6,646 bases of DNA from an uncultured bacterium (GTDB lineage: Bacteria; Bacteroidota; Bacteroidia; Bacteroidales; Bacteroidaceae), in NCBI GenBank assembly GCA_905215655.1, contig CAJMQT010000104.1, forward strand, positions 1 through 6,646. Reading direction: 5' to 3'. The notes under the pieces were generated by a model that made no database searches, was not told the DNA's origin, and was given only the letters and a program-made list of their open reading frames with translations. Below are positions 1 through 6,646 of the stretch, piece after piece. Numbering within the stretch: position 1 is the stretch's first letter; each line of letters opens with the position of its first letter. A program made the translations under genes and the position numbers.

Positions 1-94
1 ACACGACTGTGAAGGTGTGAAACACGATTTTGAAAAAATATTTTTGGAAGTTAACAAATAACGGCGATATTTTTATTTGCTTTTGAAAAGCATT

Positions 95-206
95 CCATTA
101 TCCAAAAGACGGCATTTTACATTGCAAAAGATTATCATTTAGAAGGCAAAAGGTTATCTTTTGCAATGTAAAAGGTTATCTTTTGGAAAATAAAAGATGT
201 AATTTT
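95..206 (+). repeat. Array of 22-bp units with A/T tracts phased at 11 bp (left copy)
   Basis: After a head CCATTATCC (95-103) come five units of 22 bases, starting at 103, 125, 147, 169 and 191, with the loose pattern nAAAAG-N6-TTTT-N5. The A and T tetramers begin at 104, 115, 126, 137 (degraded to ATTT), 148, 159, 170, 181, 192 and 203, that is every 11 bases without a slip. Units 3 and 4 share AAAAGGTTATCTTTTG. Bases 115-132 and 156-173 are perfect 18-base inverted repeats, so a transcript or single strand could form a long hairpin. The same design occurs at 6215-6327. Function is unknown. Phased A tracts are known to curve DNA, so a structural or protein-binding role is an inference. Confidence 0.75.
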
Positions 207-266
207 ATCGCTGTCCGGCAAGAGTATGTCATGTCGCAACTTTCACCTGACATAATTATCAGATAA

Positions 267-395
267 TAAAGAGTAGCACCACTCCGGGTGCATTTAGTGT
301 AAAAACTCTGACTCCGGGCGTGTCGTCACTACGTTCCTCCACACCCGGTAATAAGCATAATACGAAAAGCATCCGAAGTGGTGCTACTTTCTTTA
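267..395. repeat. REP-like folded element with long terminal inverted repeats
   Basis: The outer arms are 267-291 (TAAAGAGTAGCACCACT then CCGGGTGC) and 369-395, whose complement reads TAAAGAAAGTAGCACCACT then TCGGATGC. They match except for a 2-base insertion and two substitutions. An inner hairpin pairs CCGGGCGTG (314-322) with CACACCCGG (340-348) with one mismatch. The motif ACTCCGGG occurs twice (281-288 and 311-318). The compact nested fold in non-coding DNA resembles REP/BIME-type elements, which in many bacteria are spread by Y1 (RAYT) transposases; that link is inferred and no transposase is present here. It lies downstream of the minus-strand gene at 549-1136 and could also act as its transcription end or as an RNA 3' stabiliser. 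Confidence 0.65.
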
Positions 396-439
396 TTTTA
401 TGTTTTCAACAAAGAACAAACGTTGCGCCTCGGCATAAT

Positions 440-453
440 CAAAATTAATTTTG
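440..453. repeat. Perfect 14-bp palindrome in intergenic DNA
   Basis: CAAAATTAATTTTG reads the same on both strands. It sits between two CTCGGC-containing segments (429-434 and 462-467). It could be a binding site for a dimeric protein or part of a dispersed repeat; the sequence alone does not decide. No promoter of the TTG/TAnnTTTG type is evident next to it. Confidence 0.4.
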
Positions 454-513
454 TTTCTGCTCTCGGCTTGCAGTTTATTTCGTCGAACTCACGTTATTAT
501 ATGTCATTTGAAT

Positions 514-541
514 TCTTCACTCTTCACTTTTCACTATTCAC
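514..541. repeat. Four tandem heptamers TnTTCAC
   Basis: Four contiguous 7-base units occur: TCTTCAC, TCTTCAC, TTTTCAC and TATTCAC. Only the second and third bases vary. On the minus strand this is GTGAAnA repeated, starting 8 bases after the stop codon of the secreted-protein gene at 549. A short tandem repeat of this kind can change copy number by slippage. It does not lie in a coding region or a recognised promoter, so no phase-variation role is evident. Confidence 0.7.
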
Positions 542-548
542 TTAAACA

Positions 549-1136
549 TTACTTCCATTCTATTGGCACGTTCTTCAACTGAATGGCGTTGTTTACGAAC
601 GTATTACCACTCGGACAGAAGATTTCTGTGTTGAGATAATAGCCCTCATAGACAACGACGAACGAACTTACGGTTGCCGGAACCTTCTCGAACTTTGCGA
701 ATTGGAACTTCACCGGCACGCCGACCGTCAAGGTCTTTGCTTCTCCGTAAGACGATTCTTTGTACTCGTTGCCGTCCGAATCATACGCTCTTCCGTCGTT
801 CCGACCGCCCACATGGGCGTTACTGTAATTCAGCTGCTTTGCCGTTGCCTTTACATAAATGGTCACGGTGTTGCTTGCCTTGTCGCCTTCGGCGCTTAAA
901 AACTCGACATCGAAGTGCTTTGATTGCGGGTTGGCTATGCTCACTCCCTTAGCGCTTGTGACGAACTCTGTTGCCGGTGTGGCGTTAGTGGAGCTGCTTT
1001 GCTGTGGTTTCGTGTCGGTGCTCAGCACGCTCTCAGCAGCCTTTTTCAGTTTCTTCAAGAACTGGGCGTCGGCTTGTTGGGGGATTGTGAGCATGGCGGC
1101 AGCCGCGATGCAGGCATTGATAATCAATCTTTTCAT
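549..1136 (-). CDS. Secreted protein of unknown function
   Basis: This is a 195-residue exported protein that I do not recognise. Residues 1-24 form a classical signal peptide: basic start (MKRL), hydrophobic core (IINACIAAAAMLTI) and an ADA site, so cleavage before Gln25 is expected. There is no lipobox. The mature chain opens with a basic amphipathic stretch FLKKLKKAAESVL (26-38), then a Ser/Thr/Pro-rich linker (about 39-56), then a domain (about 60-195) that looks beta-rich, with strands such as NTVTIYVKATA and SSFVVVYEGYYL. That outline recalls small beta-sandwich extracellular domains, but I cannot name a family. The start at 1136 is supported by the signal peptide directly after it and by a good promoter at 1172-1202. 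The gene lies 105 bases after the glucanotransferase stop and probably has its own transcript. Confidence 0.85.
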   Translation of the reverse strand: MKRLIINACIAAAAMLTIPQQADAQFLKKLKKAAESVLSTDTKPQQSSSTNATPATEFVTSAKGVSIANPQSKHFDVEFLSAEGDKASNTVTIYVKATAKQLNYSNAHVGGRNDGRAYDSDGNEYKESSYGEAKTLTVGVPVKFQFAKFEKVPATVSSFVVVYEGYYLNTEIFCPSGNTFVNNAIQLKNVPIEWK

Positions 1137-1171
1137 AAGCGTTAAATTATGGTTAATAACATGTTCTTCCG

Positions 1172-1202
1172 CAAATGTAAGTATTTTTTATCATATCCGC
1201 AA
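1172..1202 (-). promoter_or_regulatory. Bacteroidetes-type promoter of the secreted-protein gene
   Basis: On the minus strand the -33 TTG (1202-1200) is followed by exactly 20 bases and then by TACATTTG (1179-1172), a full match to the TAnnTTTG -7 element. Transcription should start near 1165-1168, giving a leader of about 30 bases. The promoter begins only about 40 bases after the glucanotransferase stop codon, which argues that the gene need not depend on read-through. Confidence 0.75.
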
Positions 1203-1241
1203 GAGCGTGATGCAATAAATGACATAACGTCAACGTGTTGT

Positions 1242-3929
1242 TTACATCCTGCCGCCTTCGCGGATGATGTCTGTAATGTTCTGGTTGAAGTTATGGTCGG
1301 CGGCAATATCCTCGATGCAAAGGTGCATGCGGTAACGCCAGTAGTGGCGCGGGTTGGCGGGAATGTTTATCCTCTCGGCACCGGCGTCAGGCAGACGGAG
1401 GCATTCATCGATAGCAAGCCAGTCCTGAATTGCAAGGATGCAGAGCATGGATGGACAGCTGAGGTGGCGCAGGATGATGTCTCTTGCCAGCCAGCCGGGC
1501 AGCGGATGCGGCGCGTCTCCGTACTTTCCGAGCACGTTGTTGTAGTAGTAGCGCGTCCGTTCATGGTCTTCGTCCCACCATTGGCGCAGCGTCGGCATGT
1601 CGTGACTTGATATCGTGCAGACTGAACGGTAAGGATATTTCGCGATGTTGCCGAACCTTACATTATATTCCTTGGGCATGGTTTGCAGTTCGAGGCTCAG
1701 TATGCGCAGCTCGTTCATCACCCACGCCACGCATTCGGGCACCATTCCGAGGTCTTCGGCGCAAACAAGCATGCGCGTCGCCTCGACCAGTTTTGGCAAC
1801 TTTGACATAGCCTCGCGATACCAGAACTGGTTGTTGCGACGATAGAAATAGTCGTTGTAGAGCTTGTTGAACAAATATTTGTCACCTTCCGGGAGGTCTT
1901 TGTAGATGTAATCATACTGAACCGAGATACGCGGATGAAACTTCGTGGCGTCGCGATGGTCGCGGACGAAGAGCACATCGCTGACCAACGAATACAGCTT
2001 TTCGCGCAGAGCGGCGTCCTCGTCGGATGTCTTTCCGGCAAAGGCGGCTTGGATCTTGCGCTGCGTGTCGTAGTCCGCTTTCATGCGATAACGCCCCTCT
2101 GCCGTCGGCACGAGATACGTCCCGCGCACTGTCGGAGCGTCTTTGCCGAACAACTCGTCGAGCATCCGTTCCGTGATATATGGCTCGGTGAACAGCCGTT
2201 CGTCAAATCTCAGACCGTAAGCCTCAATCTCTTCGCGCGTCATTCCCAACGAGGGAGAGAACTGTCCGAGCAGTCCGTGAACCGAATCGACGGGTATCTC
2301 CCAGATGCGGAAGAAGCCGAGAACGTGGTCTATGCGGTAAGCGTCGAAATATTTCGCCATATACTGAAACCTGCGCACCCACCAACGGCAGCCGTCCTTC
2401 ATCATTTCAGCCCAGTTGTAGGTAGGAAAGCCCCAGTTCTGACCGTTCCTTGAAAAGTCGTCCGGCGGTGCTCCCGCCTGTCCGTTCATGTTGAAGTAAC
2501 GCGGCTCCTGCCACACGTCACAGCTGTGGCGGCTCACTCCGATGGGAATGTCGCCCTTCAATATCACGCCCTTTTGCCGTGCGTGGTCGTGAACCGCCGA
2601 CATCTGTGAACTCAGCAGGTACTGAACGAAGTAATAATATGCCACGTCCCGATATGCCGCGTTGCGTGTTCCGCAGAGCGCCCGGCGGTCGTTTTCGTTG
2701 AAGAGGCTGTGGTCCTGCCACTTGGAAAAGTCTGCCGTGCCGTTCTTGTCCCTAAGGAAACAGAACTGCGCATACGGCACGAGCCACTCCTGCGCCTCGT
2801 CGAAGAACGCCTTGAAGTCGGCAGACGCGAGCACCTTCTTTCCCTCCTGAGCGTACAGCTCGCGCAGATATGCCTGCTTGGCATTGTTCACCCGCACGTA
2901 GTCTATCTGTTTAAGAGCGTTCAATTCCTCTCTCAATGCCTCGAAGTCAGACCTCTTCTTGCCGTCTTTCAGCGGCGGAAGAGCCGACAGGTCGACGTAT
3001 TGCGGATGCAGGGCGAACACACTCACGCAGTTGTAAGGATACGAGTCGGTCCACGTTCCGTTGTCCGTCGTGTCGTTGATGGGCAGCACCTGTAACACCC
3101 GTTGCTTGGTGTCCGCCACCCAGTCGATCATCTTTTTCAGGTCGCCGAAGTCGCCTACGCCGTAGTCATCCTTGCTCCTCAGCGAGAATACCGGCACCAG
3201 AGTACCCGCAAAACGCTGGTCGCACATGGGAAAGAGAGCCACGCCCTGCTCGCTGACGAACACCTCGCCCTCTTTCATCTCGGGCAGAGTGAGGCGTCGG
3301 TTGAGCCTGTCTTCCCATATCACGGAACCGTAGTCGGGCATGCTTACGGCTACAAACTTAAACTCGAAGACCTTCACCCCGAGCTTTGTTATGTCGATGT
3401 CGGCAACCCACTCGTTGTGATTGTGCTCATACATGGATATGCCGCGGCGCACGTCCCACGCTCCGAGGTGTGTCGGACTGCCCACTATGACGAGCCGTTC
3501 GTTGCCCCGCAGCTGTGGCGCCCTCACTTTCAGACGCAGCGTCACGCCGTAACCGCAGAGCGGCATGGGCGTCTGCCGACGCCGACGGATGCAGTCTGTG
3601 AACGCCGACGAGTACATGTAAGAATCTTCGGGAATGCCGCTCCATATATCGTTGACGGTGAACGCCGTGCCGTTGACGGTGTTCAGCTCGAGCCTGTGCG
3701 GCTGTACGGTCCATTCGCGGCGCACGATGTTGTCCTCGCCCCTTACCACCGAATAGAAGTAATCGATGTGCGAGCCGAGCGGCATGTTGTTTTTTATGTT
3801 GCATGTCCATGTCTTTCCGTCGTTGGTCCGCATGCGGTAAGCCGTCGTGGCGCCGCTGCCGCCGATAATATTAAGCACCAGTTCCTCGCCGAACTGTGTG
3901 TCGTAAGAGATATTGAAAGTAATGTTCAT
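1242..3929 (-). CDS. malQ: 4-alpha-glucanotransferase, DPE2-type (CBM20-CBM20-GH77)
   Basis: This 895-residue cytoplasmic enzyme (no signal peptide) transfers glucosyl units between alpha-1,4-glucans; family members use maltose and glycogen-like acceptors. Two N-terminal starch-binding CBM20 modules lie at about 1-98 and 127-235; the second shows the typical VGSPTHLGAWD. The GH77 domain runs from about 240 to the end. Visible motifs are SYPYN (296-300), GDIPIGV (459-465) and GAPPDDFSRNGQNWGFPTYNW (486-506, split here as GAPPDDFS and the following residues). By family analogy the nucleophile is Asp534 in YRIDH, the acid/base Glu725 in CAEDLG and the third acid Asp777 in SSHDMPT. The nucleophile-to-acid/base gap is 191 residues, against about 47 in ordinary amylomaltases, so there is an insert of roughly 145 residues as in plant DPE2. 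The chain appears intact. The start MNITFNISYDTQFGE suits the CBM20 opening strand. Confidence 0.95.
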   Translation of the reverse strand: MNITFNISYDTQFGEELVLNIIGGSGATTAYRMRTNDGKTWTCNIKNNMPLGSHIDYFYSVVRGEDNIVRREWTVQPHRLELNTVNGTAFTVNDIWSGIPEDSYMYSSAFTDCIRRRRQTPMPLCGYGVTLRLKVRAPQLRGNERLVIVGSPTHLGAWDVRRGISMYEHNHNEWVADIDITKLGVKVFEFKFVAVSMPDYGSVIWEDRLNRRLTLPEMKEGEVFVSEQGVALFPMCDQRFAGTLVPVFSLRSKDDYGVGDFGDLKKMIDWVADTKQRVLQVLPINDTTDNGTWTDSYPYNCVSVFALHPQYVDLSALPPLKDGKKRSDFEALREELNALKQIDYVRVNNAKQAYLRELYAQEGKKVLASADFKAFFDEAQEWLVPYAQFCFLRDKNGTADFSKWQDHSLFNENDRRALCGTRNAAYRDVAYYYFVQYLLSSQMSAVHDHARQKGVILKGDIPIGVSRHSCDVWQEPRYFNMNGQAGAPPDDFSRNGQNWGFPTYNWAEMMKDGCRWWVRRFQYMAKYFDAYRIDHVLGFFRIWEIPVDSVHGLLGQFSPSLGMTREEIEAYGLRFDERLFTEPYITERMLDELFGKDAPTVRGTYLVPTAEGRYRMKADYDTQRKIQAAFAGKTSDEDAALREKLYSLVSDVLFVRDHRDATKFHPRISVQYDYIYKDLPEGDKYLFNKLYNDYFYRRNNQFWYREAMSKLPKLVEATRMLVCAEDLGMVPECVAWVMNELRILSLELQTMPKEYNVRFGNIAKYPYRSVCTISSHDMPTLRQWWDEDHERTRYYYNNVLGKYGDAPHPLPGWLARDIILRHLSCPSMLCILAIQDWLAIDECLRLPDAGAERINIPANPRHYWRYRMHLCIEDIAADHNFNQNITDIIREGGRM

Positions 3930-3954
3930 AAGTTAACGAAGGTTGATTTATAAG

Positions 3955-3967
3955 ATAGCAAAGCTAT
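3955..3967 (-). promoter_or_regulatory. Candidate -7 element and small hairpin before the glucanotransferase gene
   Basis: TAGCTTTG (minus strand, 3966-3959) matches TAnnTTTG and lies 29 bases before the start codon. Its first three bases are the stop codon of the upstream phosphatase gene. I find no TTG at the right distance for a -33 element, so the promoter is only half supported. The same bases form a perfect inverted repeat ATAGC-AAA-GCTAT (3955-3967). The 34-base gap between the genes also allows co-transcription from the phosphatase promoter. Confidence 0.4.
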
Positions 3968-4533
3968 AAATTCACAATCAGTTGCACTCCGCAGGGCGTC
4001 AGCGCCATGTCCACGTTGCCGTGTTCGCCCGTAATCAGGTCGCCCAGTCGGTAGCCCGCTTCCGCCGACAGTATGCCTATCGCCGCTCCTGCCGCCACGT
4101 CCTGCCAGTGGTGACGGTTGCGGCGGACGCGGTCAACAGCCGTTATCGTCGCCACGGAAAATCCCGCCACACTTATCCACGGACTCTTCCGGCGGTATTC
4201 CTTGTGCAGTATCATCGCTCCGCAGAACGCCAACGAGACATGCCCCGAAGGGAAGGAACGCCGGTCGGTGCCGTCGGGGCGGGTGGCGTGTATCGTGCTT
4301 TTCAGCAGATAAGTCGTGCCTATGTTTATCGCGAAAGCCGTCGCCGTGTTGACGGCAAGCCGTTTCCACGAGCTTTGTCCGGTGACTCCGGCGGCTTTGA
4401 TGGCGTATGTCGATGCGATAGGGACGAACCTCAGATAATCGTCGATGCCGTTTCCGTGGTAGCGCTTGTACTGCGCCGTGCAGCTGACGGAAATCAGAAT
4501 GGAAATGATTAAAAGATAAATCCTGCGTGTCAT
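3964..4533 (-). CDS. PAP2-family phosphatase, exported
   Basis: This is a 189-residue protein of the type 2 phosphatidic acid phosphatase superfamily, which removes phosphate from lipids or small phosphoesters through a phospho-histidine. All three motifs are present: KSTIHATRP (78-86, K-x6-RP), FPSGH (94-98) and RVRRNRHHWQD (135-145, R-x5-H-x3-D). The Ser usually before the Arg of the third motif is Asp134. Predicted catalytic histidines are His98 and His141. Residues 1-20 form an export signal; cleavage before Gln21 seems likely, while Cys18 lacks a good lipobox (Ser at -3). With only weakly hydrophobic helices and no N-terminal transmembrane pair, it looks like a short periplasmic form. 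The substrate cannot be told. The C-terminus (about 175-189) alternates like a beta strand. It is divergent from the gene at 4904. Confidence 0.9.
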   Translation of the reverse strand: MTRRIYLLIISILISVSCTAQYKRYHGNGIDDYLRFVPIASTYAIKAAGVTGQSSWKRLAVNTATAFAINIGTTYLLKSTIHATRPDGTDRRSFPSGHVSLAFCGAMILHKEYRRKSPWISVAGFSVATITAVDRVRRNRHHWQDVAAGAAIGILSAEAGYRLGDLITGEHGNVDMALTPCGVQLIVNL

Positions 4534-4538
4534 GGTTA

Positions 4539-4546
4539 CAAAGATA
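4539..4546 (-). promoter_or_regulatory. -7 element almost touching the phosphatase start codon
   Basis: TATCTTTG on the minus strand (4546-4539) matches TAnnTTTG perfectly and ends 5 bases before the ATG at 4533. If used, transcription would start at or within a base or two of the start codon. A clear -33 TTG about 20 bases further upstream is missing; the region there is A/T-rich. Confidence 0.5.
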
Positions 4547-4614
4547 AAATATTTTTTTGATAAAGGAAATAAAAAAGGAGGTGGAATTGGGGATTTTATT
4601 CGGGAGGACGGGAG

Positions 4615-4662
4615 TAAAGAATTTAGGAGTACAGAAGTTAAAGAATTTAGGAGTACAGAAGT
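4615..4662 (+). repeat. Perfect 24-bp tandem duplication
   Basis: The 24 bases at 4615-4638 (TAAAGAATTTAGGAG then TACAGAAGT) are repeated without change at 4639-4662. A third, degraded and partly shortened unit follows up to about 4682. Identity of the two full units suggests recent duplication by slippage or conversion. Confidence 0.85.
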
Positions 4663-4800
4663 TTAGGAGTGCAGGAGTACAGACAAAAGCTTTGTTGCTT
4701 TAAAAACAACGTTGTATTTATTTATCATTTTCCCATTTATCATTCTATATTGAAAACAGCATTTGTCTGTACTTCTGTACTCCTGTACTTCTGTACTCCT
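4649..4800. repeat. 39-bp imperfect inverted repeat with 74-bp spacer
   Basis: Bases 4649-4687 and the complement of 4762-4800 agree at 35 of 39 positions, both starting AGGAGTACAGAAGT and ending AGTACAGACAAA. The spacer 4688-4761 is AT-rich and contains ACAACGTTGT. Because both neighbouring genes point away, the structure cannot serve as their terminator. It could be a remnant of a small mobile element, or the product of inverted duplication of a tandem repeat. Confidence 0.8.
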
Positions 4801-4853
4801 TTACAAAAAGTTCTCCAAGAATACCTTGCTTTATCATTTTTCTTTACAAACGC

Positions 4854-4884
4854 TTTGCGTATATGCCGAAAATTCATATATTTG
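4854..4884 (+). promoter_or_regulatory. Bacteroidetes-type promoter of the YiiX-like lipoprotein operon
   Basis: TTTG (4854-4857) is followed by 19 bases and then TATATTTG (4877-4884), a complete TAnnTTTG. Transcription should start near 4888-4891, leaving a leader of about 13-16 bases before the ATG at 4904. It most likely drives both this gene and the DUF4878-like gene behind it. Confidence 0.8.
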
Positions 4885-4903
4885 CAAAAAATGATGCCTG
4901 TTT

Positions 4904-5512
4904 ATGAAAAACGTTGTCTGCATTCTTTTTACGGTCATAGCCATTGTAGCATGCGGCAATGATGATGGCGGCACGATATTTCCGGCAGACTGCGGGCTGA
5001 TGACGGGCGACGTGGTGTTTCGCCGCGGAGGCGGTCTGAGCAGCCATGCCGTGCTCTTTGCCGACGCCGGCGGACAGTACTCCCACGTCGGGATAGTGGT
5101 CGACTCGGCGGGAACGAAGATGATTGTGCATGCCGTTCCATACGAACAGGAGTGCGAGGGCGAGCCGGACAGGGTGAAGATGGAGACGCCGGAGACGTTT
5201 TTCAACCGTATGCGCGCAACCGTCGGCGAGGTCAAGAGGTATCGGGGCGATGCGTCGGTTGCCGAAAGAGCCGCCGCGAGAGCCTTGGAGATATATCGCC
5301 GCGGCACGCTCTTCGACCACGATTATGACGACGCTGACACCACACGGATGTACTGCTGCGAACTGGTGCGGCATGTCTTCGCCGCCGAGGGCGTGAGCCT
5401 TGCCGACACCGGACGCCACGAGATAAAGTTGCCGGGGATGAAGATGATAAGGTGTATGCTGCCCTCCGACATCTGCGACAGCGGCAGACTGAGAACGATA
5501 AAATCATTTTAA
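4904..5512 (+). CDS. YiiX-like lipoprotein (permuted NlpC/P60 papain-like hydrolase, family C92)
   Basis: A 202-residue lipoprotein. Residues 1-16 are a hydrophobic signal ending in the lipobox IVAC, with Cys17 as the lipid-bearing residue. The following GNDD puts two acidic residues at +4/+5, resembling the Bacteroidetes signal for surface-exposed lipoproteins. The enzyme domain fits the circularly permuted papain-like group that includes E. coli YiiX: LMTGDVVFR (32-40), YSHVGIVV (59-66) with the likely catalytic His61, IVHAVP (74-79), FDHDYDD (137-143) and MYCCELV (149-155), where Cys151 aligns with the family's catalytic Cys. The usual Ser after it is Cys152. Relatives are proposed to cleave amide bonds in peptides, peptidoglycan or lipids; the substrate is unknown. 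It starts the transcript and is followed after 30 bases by a small lipoprotein gene. Confidence 0.88.
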   Translation: MKNVVCILFTVIAIVACGNDDGGTIFPADCGLMTGDVVFRRGGGLSSHAVLFADAGGQYSHVGIVVDSAGTKMIVHAVPYEQECEGEPDRVKMETPETFFNRMRATVGEVKRYRGDASVAERAAARALEIYRRGTLFDHDYDDADTTRMYCCELVRHVFAAEGVSLADTGRHEIKLPGMKMIRCMLPSDICDSGRLRTIKSF

Positions 5513-5542
5513 ACCATATTATTAACCAAAAAAATTGTAACC

Positions 5543-5953
5543 ATGAAAAAGCTGTTAGGTATCGCGGCGCTCTTCGCCGTAATGTTATTGTTAAGCTCTT
5601 GTGGCGGCGGAAACACTCCGAAGGACGTTGCCGGTGAGGCTGTCGAGGCTCTGAAAAACCAGAATTACGAAAAATTTGCCGACCTGTTGTATTACAACCT
5701 TGATGAAGGCGAGAACATAAAAGACAAGAAAGAACAGGCGGCAGTACTCCTGAAAGAGAAGCTCGGCAAGGCTTATGAGAAAGAAGGAGGCATAAAATCG
5801 TATGAAATCCTTTCGGAAGAAATCGACGAAAAGGGTGAGAAGGCTATTGTAACGATGAAGATCGAATACGGCAACGGCACCGTGAAAGACAAATCGAAGA
5901 TGTCTTTGAAGAAAGACAAGGACGGCAAATGGAAGGTGGACTTGGGCAAATGA
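5543..5953 (+). CDS. Small DUF4878-like lipoprotein
   Basis: A 136-residue lipoprotein: basic start MKKLL, hydrophobic core, lipobox LSSC with Cys20. The residues after it are GGGN, without early acidic residues, so it may remain on the periplasmic side, unlike the preceding gene product. The mature part, helix DVAGEAVEALKNQNYEKFADLL (27-48) followed by beta hairpins ending in DGKWKVDLGK, matches the layout of DUF4878 proteins, small NTF2/cystatin-like domains common in Bacteroidetes with no known reaction. It is very lysine-rich. No own promoter is evident in the 30-base gap before it, so it is probably co-transcribed with the YiiX-like gene; the transcript ends at the hairpin 53 bases downstream. 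Confidence 0.85.
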   Translation: MKKLLGIAALFAVMLLLSSCGGGNTPKDVAGEAVEALKNQNYEKFADLLYYNLDEGENIKDKKEQAAVLLKEKLGKAYEKEGGIKSYEILSEEIDEKGEKAIVTMKIEYGNGTVKDKSKMSLKKDKDGKWKVDLGK

Positions 5954-6005
5954 CGCCCTCTGCATGTAGTAAACGGAACATGAAGCGACATCCTTGACGG
6001 ATAAT

Positions 6006-6048
6006 AAAACCGCGATTTTAAGTAAATAATGCTTAAAATCGCGGTTTT
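6006..6048 (+). terminator. Rho-independent terminator after the lipoprotein operon
   Basis: AAAACCGCGATTTTAAG (6006-6022) and its exact complement (6032-6048) form a 17-bp perfect stem with a 9-base loop. The T-rich stretch that ends the right arm continues to 6054, broken only by G6049. The A-rich left side gives a T tract on the opposite strand too, so the structure could also stop transcription coming from the right. Confidence 0.88.
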
Positions 6049-6214
6049 GTTTTTAACATTTAATTTCGCGTCTGACGACTTTCGGGCGTTTATGGGCTTG
6101 TTTTTTGAAAAATTAGCCGGTTTTTGTTACTGCTGATGTAAACATCTGATAATAAACGCATTATGTCGTTTTGTGCTCTGAAACACCTCGTATTGCACAT
6201 CTGTTGACGGTGTG

Positions 6215-6327
6215 CCATTTTCCAAAAGGCGGTCTTTTGCGTTCTGAAAGACCGCCTTTTGCATTGCGATTGACCGCCTTTCGGAGCGTAAAAAGACGCC
6301 TTTTGGAGAGCGAAAAACGGTGTTTTT
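6215..6327 (+). repeat. Array of 22-bp units with A/T tracts phased at 11 bp (right copy)
   Basis: The head CCATTTTCC (6215-6223) is followed by units starting at 6223, 6245, 6267, about 6289 and about 6312. Tracts fall on the 11-base grid at 6224, 6235, 6246 (GAAA), 6257, 6268 (degenerate), 6279, 6290, 6301, 6312 (one base late) and 6323. Bases 6223-6237 and 6247-6261 form a perfect 15-bp stem around a 9-base loop. Compared with the left copy at 95-206 the head and first unit agree at 20 of 24 positions, while unit cores are GC-rich (GGCGGTC, GACCGCC) rather than AT-rich. Orientation is the same. Function is unknown. Confidence 0.75.
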
Positions 6328-6569
6328 GTATATGTTTTGTTGACAAACGTGGTGAGAAACGCCGTAAATCACTCCCTTAACCGCCGTTTTTTATGTCAGA
6401 ACAGCCTGTTTTTTAGGACTTGAAATGTTAAAAATGAAGTCTCGAAAAGTTCTTGAATGTTAATAAGTTTCAATTTGTTTTATACTGTTTTTAATGAAAA
6501 ATGAGAGATAATAGCATGACGACTGTCCGCCTTTTATGTTCCGTATTTTATTAAAAATAAGCCGATTAC

Positions 6570-6600
6570 TTGTATAATTGCAGAATAATTACCATCTTTG
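6570..6600 (+). promoter_or_regulatory. Promoter for the gene starting at the window end
   Basis: TTG (6570-6572), exactly 20 bases, then CATCTTTG (6593-6600), which differs from TAnnTTTG only in its first base. Transcription would start around 6604-6607, giving a leader of about 40 bases. Confidence 0.6.
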
Positions 6601-6627
6601 CAACCACGGTTGAATCAACCGCCGTTG
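6601..6627 (+). promoter_or_regulatory. 5' leader stem-loop built from two 12-base repeats
   Basis: CAACCACGGTTG (6601-6612) and CAACCGCCGTTG (6616-6627) are direct repeats differing at two positions, 3 bases apart. Together they fold as CGGTTG-AAT-CAACCG (6607-6621), with an outer CAAC/GTTG pair across a 2x2 internal loop. The structure starts about where the transcript should begin, 16 bases before the ATG. It may stabilise the mRNA or be an operator. Confidence 0.5.
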
Positions 6628-6643
6628 CAAATAAGAGCGAGCT

Positions 6644-6646
6644 ATG
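6644..6646 (+). CDS. Probable start codon of the next gene (cut by window end)
   Basis: The last three bases are ATG, preceded by a purine-rich AAGAGCGAG (6633-6641) and by a promoter and leader in proper order. Only the start codon is visible, so nothing can be said about the product. Confidence 0.4.

Larger units (their letters stand above)
1..548. other. Gene-free, repeat-rich intergenic region
   Basis: I see no credible coding sequence in this stretch. It is AT-rich compared with the genes. From left to right it holds a short A/T palindrome AAAAATATTTTT (34-45), a 15-base palindrome TGCTTTTGAAAAGCA (78-92), the phased 22-bp repeat array (95-206), a 7-bp inverted pair TATGTCA/TGACATA (225-231 and 248-254), the REP-like folded element (267-395), a 14-bp palindrome (440-453) and a heptamer array (514-541). 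The right half lies downstream of the minus-strand gene ending at 549, so part of it may be that gene's 3' untranslated region. No gene enters from the left edge that I can support. Confidence 0.7.
4534..4903. other. Divergent intergenic region, purine-rich and repetitive
   Basis: This 370-base spacer separates genes transcribed away from each other. Its left half is strongly purine-rich on the plus strand (about 4560-4690), its right half pyrimidine-rich up to 4800. It contains a 24-bp tandem duplication, a large inverted repeat and both divergent promoters. A T-rich segment (about 4719-4748) has TTTATCATT twice. No gene is supported in it. Confidence 0.65.
6049..6643. other. Gene-free region before the next gene
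   Basis: I see no credible gene here. Bases 6061-6214 hold little beyond a small inverted repeat GATGT-AA-ACATC (6135-6146) and the pair GCACA/TGTGC (6195-6199 and 6210-6214). The second copy of the phased repeat array follows (6215-6327). Bases 6340-6565 are AT-rich with no structure I can name. The promoter and 5' hairpin of the next gene close the window. Confidence 0.6.

Overview
The window looks like a chromosomal piece of a Bacteroidota species, most likely of the Prevotella group. The evidence is: several promoters of the Bacteroidetes sigma type (-33 TTG, about 19-20 bases, -7 TAnnTTTG); start sites without Shine-Dalgarno sequences but with A/T-rich leaders; Bacteroidetes-type proteins (a CBM20-CBM20-GH77 glucanotransferase, a DUF4878-like lipoprotein, a lipoprotein with acidic residues just after its lipid-bearing cysteine); and AT-rich spacers full of short repeats around GC-rich genes. 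The genus is inferred from general resemblance, not from a search.

Layout. Bases 1-548 hold no gene but are dense in repeats: a 22-bp-unit array with A/T tracts every 11 bp (about 95-206), a 129-bp REP-like folded element (267-395), a 14-bp perfect palindrome (440-453) and a heptamer array (514-541). Three minus-strand genes follow, in transcription order PAP2-type phosphatase (4533-3964), 4-alpha-glucanotransferase of DPE2 architecture (3929-1242) and a secreted protein of unknown function (1136-549). Each has a candidate promoter of its own; the one for the secreted protein is the best. Bases 4534-4903 separate divergent genes and contain a 24-bp tandem duplication and a large inverted repeat. 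Two plus-strand genes follow as a likely operon: a YiiX-like (permuted NlpC/P60, family C92) lipoprotein (4904-5512) and a small DUF4878-like lipoprotein (5543-5953), closed by a strong hairpin terminator (6006-6048). Bases 6049-6643 are gene-free and carry a second copy of the 22-bp-unit array (about 6215-6327), then a promoter and a 5' hairpin leading to an ATG at the very end of the window, probably the start of the next gene.

Functionally, the glucanotransferase is cytoplasmic and works on maltose and glycogen-like glucans. The other four products are exported (periplasm or outer membrane). There is no evident shared pathway; the neighbourhood looks like small independent transcription units. 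The most unusual feature is the pair of arrays near the two ends: same orientation, same head sequence, ten A/T-tract positions each at 11-bp spacing, which predicts curved DNA and long hairpins.
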